Of a stretch of DNA of 64,000 nt, positions 8,025 through 16,579 are shown piece by piece. Under the pieces are notes generated by a model. That model saw only the letters and a list, made by a program, of their open reading frames with translations, was not told where the DNA came from and searched no databases. How positions within the stretch are numbered: the stretch's first letter is position 1; every line of letters begins with the position of its first letter. A program made the position numbers and the translations under genes. Origin of the DNA: UBA5066 sp048500275 (GTDB lineage: Bacteria > Acidobacteriota > Thermoanaerobaculia > UBA5066); assembly GCA_048500275.1 (NCBI GenBank), contig JASNYI010000002.1, positions 992,001 to 1,056,000 on the forward strand. Reading direction: 5' to 3'.

Positions 8025-8302
8025 CGCTTCTTCCCGCGGGGCCGCTTCGCAGGGGTCGGGAGCCCCTCCTCGAGAGTCGCGTCCCACTCTTCCCGCTCGC
8101 CGAGGTGCTCGCGCCAGGCGGCCTGCTCCTCGCGGAGGATCGAGTAGCCCGCGTTCACGCGGGAGACGAAACGTTCGCGCCGGTAAAGCTCGAGCGCCTC
8201 GACGAGGACCGCCGTGAGCGTCTCGTGACGCTCCTCGGCGAACCCCCGGAGCTCCTCGTGCATCTCCGCCGGGATCCGGATTGTGGTCGAGGCCGACTTC
8301 AT
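8021..8302 (-). CDS. Ribbon-helix-helix antitoxin for the MazF/PemK toxin
   Basis: 93 residues. The N-terminal ribbon STTIRIPAEMHEELRGFAEE is followed by the second helix (TLTAVLVEALELYRRERF), the ribbon-helix-helix DNA-binding fold. The acidic C-terminal region (about 55-93, EEQAAWREHLGEREEW) is the probable toxin-neutralising arm. The ATG at 8302 lies just after a palindrome and -10 box, so it has no Shine-Dalgarno and is probably read from a leaderless mRNA. A longer in-frame start would run through the promoter and is rejected. Confidence 0.85.
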   Translation of the reverse strand: MKSASTTIRIPAEMHEELRGFAEERHETLTAVLVEALELYRRERFVSRVNAGYSILREEQAAWREHLGEREEWDATLEEGLPTPAKRPRGKKR

Positions 8303-8337
8303 GTCTACAGAGTAGTAGACACGCTGGGGCGGATCAA
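8302..8337 (-). promoter_or_regulatory. Toxin-antitoxin promoter with palindromic operator
   Basis: Minus strand: TTGATC (8337-8332), 17-bp spacer, TACTCT (8314-8309), 6 nt to the ATG. A perfect 7-bp inverted repeat TGTCTAC N6 GTAGACA (8302-8321) has the -10 box as its centre. The RHH antitoxin is the obvious candidate repressor (inference from the family). Confidence 0.7.
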
Positions 8338-8445
8338 GCGCGCAGCGGGGAAACATCCCATCGGGCGCTGCGTATCTCGGGCGGGCCGGGAGGCCGAGGT
8401 GACGCTTCCGTCGAGACCGGGGTCTCCCCGCTCACAGGAGGTCTC

Positions 8446-9288
8446 GTGAACAGTGCGCCTCTCCGGCTCCTCGCGTTCGCCGCGATCGTTGCATCTCCGG
8501 CCGCGACCGGCGCCGAGCCCCCGACCCTGCCGCTGCCGGTCGAGCACGGGACGATCGCGTCGACCCGCCTCGGCGAGACCCGCGAGTACTGGGTCTCGCT
8601 CCCCGACGCGTACCGCGAGGCCGGGAAGAGGTTCCCCGTCGTCTACATGATGGACGGCGAGATCAACTTCAACTCCGGCTGCATCGGGGGAGTCCGCCTC
8701 GCGGCCCAGATGGGCGAGATGCCCGACTTCATCGTCGTCGGCATCCGGAACACCGACCGCGACAGGGACGTCTACCCGGACGTCGTCACTTACGCGGACG
8801 GCACGAAGGCGGGCGGCCGGGCCAACCGGTACCTCGACTTCGTCCGCGACGAGCTGATCCCAAAGATCGAGAAGGCGTATCGCACCGACGGGTACCGCGT
8901 CCTCTACGGCACCTCGAACACCGGCTTCACGGCCGTCTACGCCCTCCTCCGGAGCCCCGAGATCGCGGACGCCTACGTCGCCGCGAGCGCCACGCTGATG
9001 GTGCCGTCGTTCCGGGAGAAGCGGGAGAGCCTCGTCCGCGAGTTCAAGGGTGGGAAGAAGAAGCTCGCCCTGGTGATGGGCGAGCGCGATTTCCCGACGA
9101 TCATCAGCCAGAACGGCGCGCTCAAGGAGCTGATCGACACCGCCGCGCCCGCCGGCCTCTCGTGCCGCCTCGCCGTCCTCCGCGGGGCCGAGCACGTCCC
9201 CGCGAACAGCCTCGTGGCGGGCCTGCGCGACCTCTTCGACGGCTGGAAGCCCGTCGCGTCCGCCCCGGAAGCGAAGCCCGCGGCGTGA
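8446..9288 (+). CDS. Secreted putative esterase (alpha/beta hydrolase, esterase-D-like)
   Basis: 280 residues. GTG start at 8446 with AGGAGG 4 nt upstream. A signal peptide (NSAPLRLLAFAAIVASPAA, cleavage near TGA-E) exports it. The mature part matches the PF00756 type: REYWVSLPDAY, FPVVYMMDGE early on, the nucleophile elbow YGTSNTGF, an acid region ERDFP and a late His in GAEHVPANS. The elbow has Thr before Ser and no second Gly at the usual place, unlike the typical GHSMGG. It lies 10 bp before a secreted beta-lactamase-like hydrolase on the same strand. Substrate unknown. Confidence 0.82.
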   Translation: MNSAPLRLLAFAAIVASPAATGAEPPTLPLPVEHGTIASTRLGETREYWVSLPDAYREAGKRFPVVYMMDGEINFNSGCIGGVRLAAQMGEMPDFIVVGIRNTDRDRDVYPDVVTYADGTKAGGRANRYLDFVRDELIPKIEKAYRTDGYRVLYGTSNTGFTAVYALLRSPEIADAYVAASATLMVPSFREKRESLVREFKGGKKKLALVMGERDFPTIISQNGALKELIDTAAPAGLSCRLAVLRGAEHVPANSLVAGLRDLFDGWKPVASAPEAKPAA

Positions 9289-9298
9289 GCGAGAGAAC

Positions 9299-10822
9299 GT
9301 GAAGCGCACCGCCTGCGCCCTTCTGGCGGCACTCTTCGCCCTGGTCGTCGGCCCGCCCCTGCGCGCGGAGAACGCGCCCGAGAAGATCGACCGGCTGATG
9401 ACGTCGTACGCCGACGCGGGACGGTTCAACGGGACGATCCTCGTCCGGCAGCGCGGCCGGACGATCTACGAGCGGGCCTTCGGCCTCGCCGACCGCTCTT
9501 GGAACCTGCCGAACACCGTCGACTCGAAGTTCCTGATCGGGTCGGTGAGCAAGTCCGCCACGGCGCTGATGGTCCTGATCCTCGTGAACGAGGGGCTCAT
9601 CGACCTCGACGCGAACATCAACACGTACATCCCCGGGTACGAGGGGCCGGGGAAGAACCGCGCCACGATCCACCAGATGCTGACGCACACGTCGGGCATC
9701 CCGAACCACGGCGCGATTCCCGACCTCTCGAAGAAGCGGGTCCGCTGGATCTACGACTCCGACCCGTACGTCGCGCTCGTGAAGGAGACCGCGCCGAAGT
9801 TCGAGCCGGGCGCCGGCTTCGAGTACAGCGGGATCGCCTACAACCTCCTCGCGATCGCCTGCGAGAAGGTGACCGGGCAGGGCTTCGGCGAGCTCCTGAA
9901 GCGGCGGATCTTCGGTCCGCTCGGGATGAAGGACAGCTCGCTCAACGGGAACCTCGACCTCGACGCGAGGCGGGCCTACGGCTACGAGTACCACCTCCTC
10001 GAGGGGTACCGGCTGCCGTCGTACATCTCGATGGACCACTGCAAGGGGAGCGGTGGGATCCTCTCGACGGTCGGGGACCTGGCCCGCTTCAACGCCGAGT
10101 GCTTCGACGCGCAGAAGCTGACGTCGAAGGCGCTCTACCGGCGGATGCTCACGCCCCACGTGAAGGACTGGCAGCAGTACGGGTACGGCTGGTGGATCGA
10201 CACCGTGGACGTGAACGGCGCGAAGAAGACGCTGATCGGCCACGGCGGCTCGACCGACGGCTACAAGGCCTACTCGACGAGGGTCGTCGAGGACGGGGTC
10301 GACGTCATCCTGCTCGAGAACGACTACTTCCGGACGGACGTCGGCGTGAAGTGGACCTTCGACATCACGAACGAGGTGATCGACATCCTCGCCGGGAAGG
10401 ACGTGCCCGGCTCGAAGAAATCGATCGCGCGGGCCGCCGGGCTCGCCATCGGGCAGGAGGGGATCGAGAAGGCGATGGCCCTGCTCGCCGAGCTGAAGAA
10501 GGACCGCCGGTACGGGATCGACGCCCGGGACTACCGCGTCCTCGCCGACGAGCTCGAGAGGAAGCACGACCGGAAGCCGGAGGCGCTCCGGATCCTCGAC
10601 GCCGGCGTCGCCGACTTCCCGGACGACTTCCTCCTCGCCTTCCGGCTCGCCGAGGCCCTGAACGGGACCGACCCGGCGAGGGCGCGCGGGCTCTACGAAA
10701 CGTGCGTCCGGCTCTACGCCTCGGCCGAGGGGAACCGGAAGCACGCCGAGGAGTACCGGCGGGCCGTGGCGGCTCTTGCCGCGAGCGGGAGCGAGAAGGG
10801 AGCCCCCGTCAGTCCACGGTGA
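9299..10822 (+). CDS. Secreted serine beta-lactamase-like / PBP4*-type hydrolase with C-terminal helical repeats
   Basis: 507 residues. GTG start, then a signal peptide (KRTACALLAALFALVVG). Residues about 25-360 are a class C-type serine hydrolase: the nucleophile motif SVSK in IGSVSKSATALM, YSGIAYN as the Tyr motif and HGG in IGHGGSTDG as the third motif. The last 140 residues look like TPR-type helices. The family includes D-aminopeptidases, esterases and beta-lactamases, so activity is open. It follows the esterase by 10 bp and probably shares its transcript. Its end overlaps the end of the convergent glmS-like gene by 14 bp. Confidence 0.82.
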   Translation: MKRTACALLAALFALVVGPPLRAENAPEKIDRLMTSYADAGRFNGTILVRQRGRTIYERAFGLADRSWNLPNTVDSKFLIGSVSKSATALMVLILVNEGLIDLDANINTYIPGYEGPGKNRATIHQMLTHTSGIPNHGAIPDLSKKRVRWIYDSDPYVALVKETAPKFEPGAGFEYSGIAYNLLAIACEKVTGQGFGELLKRRIFGPLGMKDSSLNGNLDLDARRAYGYEYHLLEGYRLPSYISMDHCKGSGGILSTVGDLARFNAECFDAQKLTSKALYRRMLTPHVKDWQQYGYGWWIDTVDVNGAKKTLIGHGGSTDGYKAYSTRVVEDGVDVILLENDYFRTDVGVKWTFDITNEVIDILAGKDVPGSKKSIARAAGLAIGQEGIEKAMALLAELKKDRRYGIDARDYRVLADELERKHDRKPEALRILDAGVADFPDDFLLAFRLAEALNGTDPARARGLYETCVRLYASAEGNRKHAEEYRRAVAALAASGSEKGAPVSPR

Positions 10823-13268
10823 TCGACTTGGAGACGTTCTTCGGGGCGTCGGGGTGGACGCCGTGCTCGGCGACGCGGAGGCGGTCGAGGTACTCCATCT
10901 TCTTCACCGACATCCGGAACGCGAGCCGCTGGAGGACGACGCTGGCGGCGAATACGAAGAGGGCCGGGTCGCCCGTGGGCGGCGTCTCCACGACCGTCGA
11001 CCAGTAGCGCTCGTCGCCCGCCGGCCTTCCCTCGGCGGCGAGGGCCAGCTCGGCGTTCCTCTCCGCGACGACCAGGATGTCCGCCCCGCGGATCTTGTGC
11101 GTGTGGACCTGGCTGACCGTGATGCGGACGTCGCGTTCCTCGGGAGGGCAGACGAAGAGGAGCGGGTAGTTCGAGAAGTGGCGTTCCACGAGCTCCGGGT
11201 GGAGCCGCAGCGCTCCGAGGCCTCCCGGGAACGGCCCGTCGTCGCGATGCTCCTCCCAGGCCTCCAGGACCCCCGCGAGGTCGTGGATCGAGAAGAGGGT
11301 GTTCTTCCCGAGGATCGTGTTCGGCCCGTGCTTGAACTCCGCCGCGTCGTACCCCTCCGCGTGGTTCAGAACGACCTCCCGGATCTTGAGCGCTCCCTCC
11401 CGCGCGAGGCCGATGAGGCCGGTGCCCAGGATGTGGAGGCTCGGCTCGAGGTAGAGCCGCTCCGCGGCCTTCTCGATGCTCTCCTCGGAGGCGCGGAGCG
11501 TCTCGGCGACGAGCTCCCGGGCGGAGGCGAGCTTCTCGACGATCCGCCTCTCGGTCAGCGAGAAGGAGGCCGCGACGACGTACAGGACCGCGACCTGGCT
11601 GAGGAAGCTCTTCGTGGCGGCGACGGCGATCTCGGGGCCGCAGAGGATCGGCAGGTAGAACTCCGACAGCTCCTGCGGGATCCGGCTGTTCTCGTTGTTC
11701 ACGAGGGAGACCCGGCGCAGCGCGGGGATCCGCGACTGGACGTCCTGGAAGACGTCGACGAGGTCCTTCGTCTCGCCCGACTGCGAGATGCCGAGCAGGA
11801 GGTCCGCCGGCTTCAGCGTGTTCAGGTAGAGGGAGCGGAACGTGCCGGGGTTGCACGGGAAGACCGAGACGCCCGCGAGGTGGTTGAAGAAGTAGCCGGC
11901 CGTCAGCGCCGCGTGGTACGACGTGCCCGACGCGACGACGAAGACGCGCCCGCCTTCCTTCTGCGCTTCGCGAATCGCCTTCACGAGCTCCTGGAGGAGC
12001 GCCGTGATACGGCGCCGCTTCTTCCAGACGAGGACGAGGTCGAGGAGGGAGAGCGCCTCTCCGGCGTCCGGCTGCAGGCGCGCGAGGTCCGCGAGGAGCG
12101 CCTTCTCGTCCGAGACGTGCGTTTCGCCGTGCGAGACGATCACGGCCCGGTGGGCTCTCACCCTCTCCTCCAGCTCGAGGTGGAGCGGGTCGGCGAGGAG
12201 CGCCCGGAGGCCGTCCGCCAGGCTCGCCTCGTCGGTCGCCCCGTAGAGCCCCATGAGCTTCACGACGATGGCCTTGCAGAGGTCGACGCGGTCCTCGAAC
12301 GCCGCGAAGAGGCCCTCCGTCGAGGGCGAGCGGAAGTAGTAGCGGGCGACCTGGTCGAGGTTCTCGGGCGAGGAGGCGATCTCCTGGTCCATGAAGTACT
12401 CGAAAGGAGCGCGCAGCTCCGTGTCCCGAACGTTCAGCTTCGAGCGCCGGGCCTTGGGGGCCGAGAAGGAGAGGACGGGCCCGAGGCTGAAGACGACGTA
12501 GTCCCGGTCGGTGAACCAGATTCCCTCGCCCTCGGCGAGCGGGACGAGCATCCGGGTCCTCGAGAGGACGGACGTCAGGTCGCTCGAGACGAGGACGAAC
12601 CTCCCGTTGTCGTCCGACCCGACCCCCGCGTAGAGAGACGACCCCGACTTCACCGCCACCACGCCCGTCCCGCGCGGGTCGGCGTAGGCGGCGGCATACG
12701 AGCCCTGGGCCTCGGCGTCGGCCTTGCGGGCCGCCTCCACGAGGAGGAGCGCGTCGTCCGGGACCTCGATCGCGAGCCCGGCGGCCCGGAGCGCGGCGCG
12801 GGCCCCGGCGAGAACGGCGGCCGGGTCGGAGAGGTTTCCGGCGTAGGCCTCCTCCACGAGGTGCGTCAGGGCCTCACCGTCGTTCTCGGAGACGACGTGG
12901 TGGCCGCGGGCGGTCAGGAGGGGCCGGAGGGTGTCCGTGCTGGAGATGTTGCCGTTGTGGGCTCCGACGAGCTCGACGCGGCATTTCACGTGGTGAGGCT
13001 GGGCGTTCGCGTCCGTCACGGCGCCGTAGGTCGCCCAGCGGACCTGCCCGATGAACCGCTGCCCCGACTCGCGGTCGATGCCGAGGTCGGGGACGACGCG
13101 GCTCGGGGCCCCCACCTTCTTCAGGAGCTTCACGGAACCGTCGGCCCGGATGAACGCGCCCCCGGTGGAGTCGTATCCCCGGTACTCGAGGCGCTTCAGC
13201 AGCTCGCCTCCCTCGAGGCCGAGCCCGGGCACTTCCTTCCCGTGACAGATCGAAACGATTCCGCACAT
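10809..13268 (-). CDS. glmS: Enlarged GlmS-like glutamine-fructose-6-phosphate aminotransferase
   Basis: 819 residues, against about 610 for usual GlmS. The N-terminal glutamine amidotransferase starts MCGIVSICHG, with Cys2 as nucleophile, and shows LEYRGYDSTG, RWATYGAVT and HNGNISS. Two SIS domains follow: ASGTSYHAALTA with ISQSGETKDL, then GTGLIGLAREGALKIRE with EFKHGP. It ends DAPKNVSKSITVD, very like the GlmS C-terminus. The extra length is partly an insert of roughly 120 residues between the FEYFMDQEI region and the first SIS domain, plus a longer region after the second SIS domain. GlmS makes glucosamine-6-phosphate for peptidoglycan and LPS. The start has an AGGAGG next to it. The insert could be regulatory; a related paralogue function is possible. 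Confidence 0.8.
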   Translation of the reverse strand: MCGIVSICHGKEVPGLGLEGGELLKRLEYRGYDSTGGAFIRADGSVKLLKKVGAPSRVVPDLGIDRESGQRFIGQVRWATYGAVTDANAQPHHVKCRVELVGAHNGNISSTDTLRPLLTARGHHVVSENDGEALTHLVEEAYAGNLSDPAAVLAGARAALRAAGLAIEVPDDALLLVEAARKADAEAQGSYAAAYADPRGTGVVAVKSGSSLYAGVGSDDNGRFVLVSSDLTSVLSRTRMLVPLAEGEGIWFTDRDYVVFSLGPVLSFSAPKARRSKLNVRDTELRAPFEYFMDQEIASSPENLDQVARYYFRSPSTEGLFAAFEDRVDLCKAIVVKLMGLYGATDEASLADGLRALLADPLHLELEERVRAHRAVIVSHGETHVSDEKALLADLARLQPDAGEALSLLDLVLVWKKRRRITALLQELVKAIREAQKEGGRVFVVASGTSYHAALTAGYFFNHLAGVSVFPCNPGTFRSLYLNTLKPADLLLGISQSGETKDLVDVFQDVQSRIPALRRVSLVNNENSRIPQELSEFYLPILCGPEIAVAATKSFLSQVAVLYVVAASFSLTERRIVEKLASARELVAETLRASEESIEKAAERLYLEPSLHILGTGLIGLAREGALKIREVVLNHAEGYDAAEFKHGPNTILGKNTLFSIHDLAGVLEAWEEHRDDGPFPGGLGALRLHPELVERHFSNYPLLFVCPPEERDVRITVSQVHTHKIRGADILVVAERNAELALAAEGRPAGDERYWSTVVETPPTGDPALFVFAASVVLQRLAFRMSVKKMEYLDRLRVAEHGVHPDAPKNVSKSITVD

Positions 13269-13644
13269 CCTCCTCGCTCCTCGCCTCAGGCCTGCCTGGA
13301 GAGCCCCGCCGGGCGGCAGGTGCTCAGGATCGCGGACTCCTGCGAGGAATCGCGGGCCTGTGCCGTCAGCCGCCGTATCTTGCCTCACGAAGCGCCGCGG
13401 GTCTCGGTCTTCGCTCCAGCCGGGGGGGCAGGTCTACCTTCTACACTCTACGGAGGATCCGTCGGGCACCGTGACGCGCCATCGAGCGCGCGAGCTCGGG
13501 TTGTGCGCGTCCTCGGGCCAGCGTCGCCGGGGCGGAAACCCGCCCGTCCCGGCAACGTATCGGGGAGGAGACGCTCACAGGACTCGGGCGGAGCCCCGGA
13601 AGCGATGCGAGCTCGGTCTCCGCCCGGCCGACAGGAGGACTCCG
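13269..13644. other. Intergenic region holding the leader of the DUF2911 gene
   Basis: 376 bases between divergent genes. A -10-like TACACT is at 13442-13447 inside three TCTAC repeats spaced 7 nt apart (13433, 13440, 13447). If used, it gives a leader of about 190 nt with a GC hairpin (GGGCGG AAAC CCGCCC, about 13535-13550) and AGGAGG before the ATG. I could not match the leader to a known riboswitch class. No coding sequence is seen. Confidence 0.3.
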
Positions 13645-14688
13645 ATGCGAATGCCCCGATTCTCCGTCGCCGGTGCCCTGGCCCTAGCGGCCGTGCCCGC
13701 CCTCGCGCAGGTAACCCCGCTCCAGCTCCCCGCCTCGAGCCCGAAGGCGACGGTCAGCCAGAGGGTCGGCCTCACCGATGTGGCCGTTCGGTACTCCAGG
13801 CCGGCGGTGAATGGCCGGAAGGTGTGGGGAGCGCTCGTCCCCTACGGCGAGGTCTGGCGGACCGGGGCCGACGAGAACACGACGATCTCGTTCTCGACCC
13901 CGGTGACCGTCGGGGGCGCGACGCTGCCGGCCGGGTCCTACGGGCTCCACACCATACCGGGCGAGAAGGAGTGGACGGTCATCCTGAGCACGCAGTCCTC
14001 CGCGTGGGGGAGCTACAGCTACGACGCGAAGGAGGACGCCGTCCGTCTCGTCGTGGCCCCGAAGGAGGGCCCGCACGAGGAGAGGCTCCTCTTCACCCTC
14101 GGCGACCCCACGGACCGCTCCGTCGCCGTCACGCTCGCCTGGGAGAAGCTCCGGCTCTCGTTTCCCGTCGAGGTCGATACGAAGGCGGTCGTCCTCGCGA
14201 GCCTGAAGGAGCAGCTCCGGGGCCTGCCGCGGTTCGGATGGCAGGGCTGGAACGGCGCCGCGGCCTGGTGCGTGAGGAACGACACCGCCCTCGAACAGGC
14301 CGAGGAGTGGGTGAACCGGTCGATCAAGATGAACCCCAACTTCACGAACCAGTCGACCAGGGCCGCGCTCCTCGAGAGGAAGGGGGACGTGAAGGCCGCT
14401 GCCGAGCTGCGCGAGAAGGCGATGGCGCTCGCGACGGAGGCGGAGCTGAACCAGTACGGGTACCAGCTCCTCGGCCAGAAGAAGGTCGACGAGGCGATCC
14501 GCGTCTTCGAGAAGAACGCGAAGGACCACCCCTCCTCCTGGAACGTGTGGGACTCGCTCGCCGACGGCTGGGCCACGGCTGGAGACGGGAAGAAGGCCAT
14601 CGCCAACTACGAGAAGGCGCTCTCGATGACCGAGGACGAAGAGCAGAAGAAGAGGATCCGCGGCGAGCTGGCGAAGCTGAAGCCGTAG
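13645..14688 (+). CDS. Secreted DUF2911 protein with TPR-type C-terminus
   Basis: 347 residues. The ATG at 13645 follows AGGAGG (13633-13638), giving a signal peptide (RFSVAGALALAAVPALA). Residues about 20-180 match the DUF2911 pattern: SQRVGLTDVAVRYSRPAVNG, WGALVPYGEVWRTGADENT, LPAGSYGLHTIPG. The last 160 residues are helical repeats with TPR character. DUF2911 proteins are exported and common in Bacteroidota and Acidobacteriota; function unknown. A small SnoaL-like secreted protein follows after 16 bp. Confidence 0.85.
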   Translation: MRMPRFSVAGALALAAVPALAQVTPLQLPASSPKATVSQRVGLTDVAVRYSRPAVNGRKVWGALVPYGEVWRTGADENTTISFSTPVTVGGATLPAGSYGLHTIPGEKEWTVILSTQSSAWGSYSYDAKEDAVRLVVAPKEGPHEERLLFTLGDPTDRSVAVTLAWEKLRLSFPVEVDTKAVVLASLKEQLRGLPRFGWQGWNGAAAWCVRNDTALEQAEEWVNRSIKMNPNFTNQSTRAALLERKGDVKAAAELREKAMALATEAELNQYGYQLLGQKKVDEAIRVFEKNAKDHPSSWNVWDSLADGWATAGDGKKAIANYEKALSMTEDEEQKKRIRGELAKLKP

Positions 14689-14704
14689 CGAGAGGTCTCC
14701 GTAC

Positions 14705-15154
14705 ATGCGACTTGCCCACCTGTTCGTCGTTCTTTCGCTCGTCTCCGCCCCCGGCCTGGTCGGCCAGGGCCCGTCCGAAGACGAGAAGACCCTCCGCGAG
14801 ATCAAGGAGGTCCTCTGGCCCAGGGCGTACAGGGAACAGGACACCGCTCTCCTCGACAGGCTGCTGGCCGACGAGTTCCAGATGATTGACGGTTCGGGAG
14901 AATGGTCCACGAAGGCCGACGAGATGAAGTGGGTGAAGGAGAACCGGCCGGGGTACGACTCCCTCACCTTCCAGATCAAGCGCCTCGACGTCTTCGAGAA
15001 CGGCACCGCGATCGTCGCCGGCACCGGCACCGTGAAGGGTCGCGACAGCTCCGGCCCGTACGTCGCGGAGTACCAGTCGTCCAACGTCCTCATCAAGCGC
15101 AAGGGCGTCTGGCGCGCGATCGCTTCCCACGTTTCGGGCTACAGGCGCAAGTAG
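14705..15154 (+). CDS. Secreted SnoaL/DUF4440-like protein
   Basis: 149 residues. A signal peptide (MRLAHLFVVLSLVSAPG) precedes a cone-shaped NTF2-like domain: EIKEVLWPRAYREQDTALLD, LADEFQMIDGSG, then beta strands to the end (VLIKRKGVWRAIASH). Many such domains bind small ligands or act as accessory folds without catalysis. It follows the DUF2911 gene by 16 bp and is likely cotranscribed. No catalytic residues can be assigned. Confidence 0.75.
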   Translation: MRLAHLFVVLSLVSAPGLVGQGPSEDEKTLREIKEVLWPRAYREQDTALLDRLLADEFQMIDGSGEWSTKADEMKWVKENRPGYDSLTFQIKRLDVFENGTAIVAGTGTVKGRDSSGPYVAEYQSSNVLIKRKGVWRAIASHVSGYRRK

Positions 15155-15205
15155 GGCCTTCCGCGGCCAGACGCACGCGCGCCTCGTCCGCGATGGGGCG
15201 CCCGG

Positions 15206-16438
15206 TCAGTAGACGGGCTCGCTCCAGACGACCTCGAAGGTCCGGGTCACCGGCGGCGCCGGGTGGAAGTCCTGGTTCCCCGCCTGGGTCGCGGTGAACG
15301 TGCAGGTCCCCGGCCCCGTGATTCTGAGGTGCGAGCCGAAACGCTCGCACACTCCCGCGGTCGAGATGGCGACCGGAAGTCCGGAGGACGCGCTCACGTC
15401 CAGACGGAGGTCCCTCGGGCCGTAGGGAGGATCGGAGAAGTCGGGAACGGAGATCGTCTGCTCGGCCATGGCGATCGTGAACTCCTGCTCGGTGATCGGC
15501 GCCGCCAGGAAGTTCGAGCTGCCGGGCTGGTGCAGGGAGAGGTGGCAGGTCCCGGCGCCGAGAGTGCGAATGTGGCCCTCGACCACGGCGCACTTCCCGT
15601 GTGTGGCGACGACGACCGGGAGACCGGAGGACGCCCTCGGGTTGAAGGGGAAGTCCGGGTCGCGGTAAGTCATGGGCGGAACCGCGGGGCTGCTGATCCG
15701 CTGCTCGTCCTTCCCGATGCGCAGCAGCTGGCGGACGTCGGGCGCCGGGTTGTATCTCTCGTTCCCCGGCTGGTGAGCGGTGAGCCAGCAGTTGCCGGCG
15801 GAGAGAAGACGCACGGTGCGGCCGCGTATCGAACAGTCGCCCGAGGCCGTGAAGTAGACGCGGAGGCGGGACGTCGAGGACGCCGTCAGGGTGAAGTCGG
15901 GATCCCGATAGGTCTTCGACGCGATCAGAGGGAAGTCCAGGACCTGGTCGGCCCTGGGGGCCCGGAACGGCGCGGTCGAGGAGCCGGGGCCGTCGGTATC
16001 GTCCTCGAACGTCCGGTAGATGTAGCTGTCGAGGCTCGAGAAGGCCGCCAGCCCGAGGCGGGACCTGAGCTGGGCGATGTGCGCGTCGATGACGCCGGGC
16101 CGCTCGTCGGCCTGCTCGAGGGTCAGCTCGTCGAGAGCCCGCTCGCAGTCGTCGGCGACCTGCCGCAGGATCGGGGCCTCCGTCTCGAGGAGAAGCGCCG
16201 CGCGTTCGTCCTCGGGAGTGAAATGCCGGAAGACGAACTCGTAGGTCATCCGGCTCGGGGAGCGGGGCTCAGGGGGTTGAACAGGGTAAGGGTCAGGGTG
16301 AAGGCGAGTCCGCGGGCTCTCCGGCGAGGCGTATCCCGGGGCGGGGCCACACCCGGCCTCGACGGGGGTTTGTGAGAGGGCGTTTCCCGACAGGAAGAGG
16401 CCGACGACGAGAACGAACCCGGCGGCTCGATTCCGCAT
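15206..16438 (-). CDS. Secreted protein with three MBG-like beta-sandwich repeats
   Basis: 410 residues from the ATG at 16438, chosen because it gives a signal peptide (MRNRAAGFVLVVGLFLSGN). Residues about 70-160 are helical. Three repeats of about 80 residues follow, each with a SSxLPV-type strand, a central Cys followed by a GTC or GNC Cys, and a QPGN or QAGN turn before a Tyr/Phe-x-Ala-Ala/Pro-type end. The pattern resembles the MBG/Ig-like modules of large surface proteins, each with one probable disulphide. It is shorter than typical adhesins. Role unknown; likely extracytoplasmic. Confidence 0.7.
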   Translation of the reverse strand: MRNRAAGFVLVVGLFLSGNALSQTPVEAGCGPAPGYASPESPRTRLHPDPYPVQPPEPRSPSRMTYEFVFRHFTPEDERAALLLETEAPILRQVADDCERALDELTLEQADERPGVIDAHIAQLRSRLGLAAFSSLDSYIYRTFEDDTDGPGSSTAPFRAPRADQVLDFPLIASKTYRDPDFTLTASSTSRLRVYFTASGDCSIRGRTVRLLSAGNCWLTAHQPGNERYNPAPDVRQLLRIGKDEQRISSPAVPPMTYRDPDFPFNPRASSGLPVVVATHGKCAVVEGHIRTLGAGTCHLSLHQPGSSNFLAAPITEQEFTIAMAEQTISVPDFSDPPYGPRDLRLDVSASSGLPVAISTAGVCERFGSHLRITGPGTCTFTATQAGNQDFHPAPPVTRTFEVVWSEPVY

Positions 16439-16579
16439 GACGGCGAGAAACGCAACTCTCGTGCCCCCCGATCCGTCACTCCCCGGGGACGGAGGGACGA
16501 GGGGCGCCATCCCCGGCCTGCGAGGTATCGACAGGCTCGAGCGGGACGCCGCAGCCCACGCACTCGGCCGGCCCTTTCG

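Noticed and set aside
13452..13644. Riboswitch in the DUF2911 leader
   Set aside because: I compared it by eye with cobalamin, glycine, SAM/SAH, c-di-GMP and fluoride consensus features and saw no match.
10776..14885. 1369-codon plus-strand open frame
   Set aside because: Shadow of the glmS-like gene and the DUF2911 gene; low-complexity composition.
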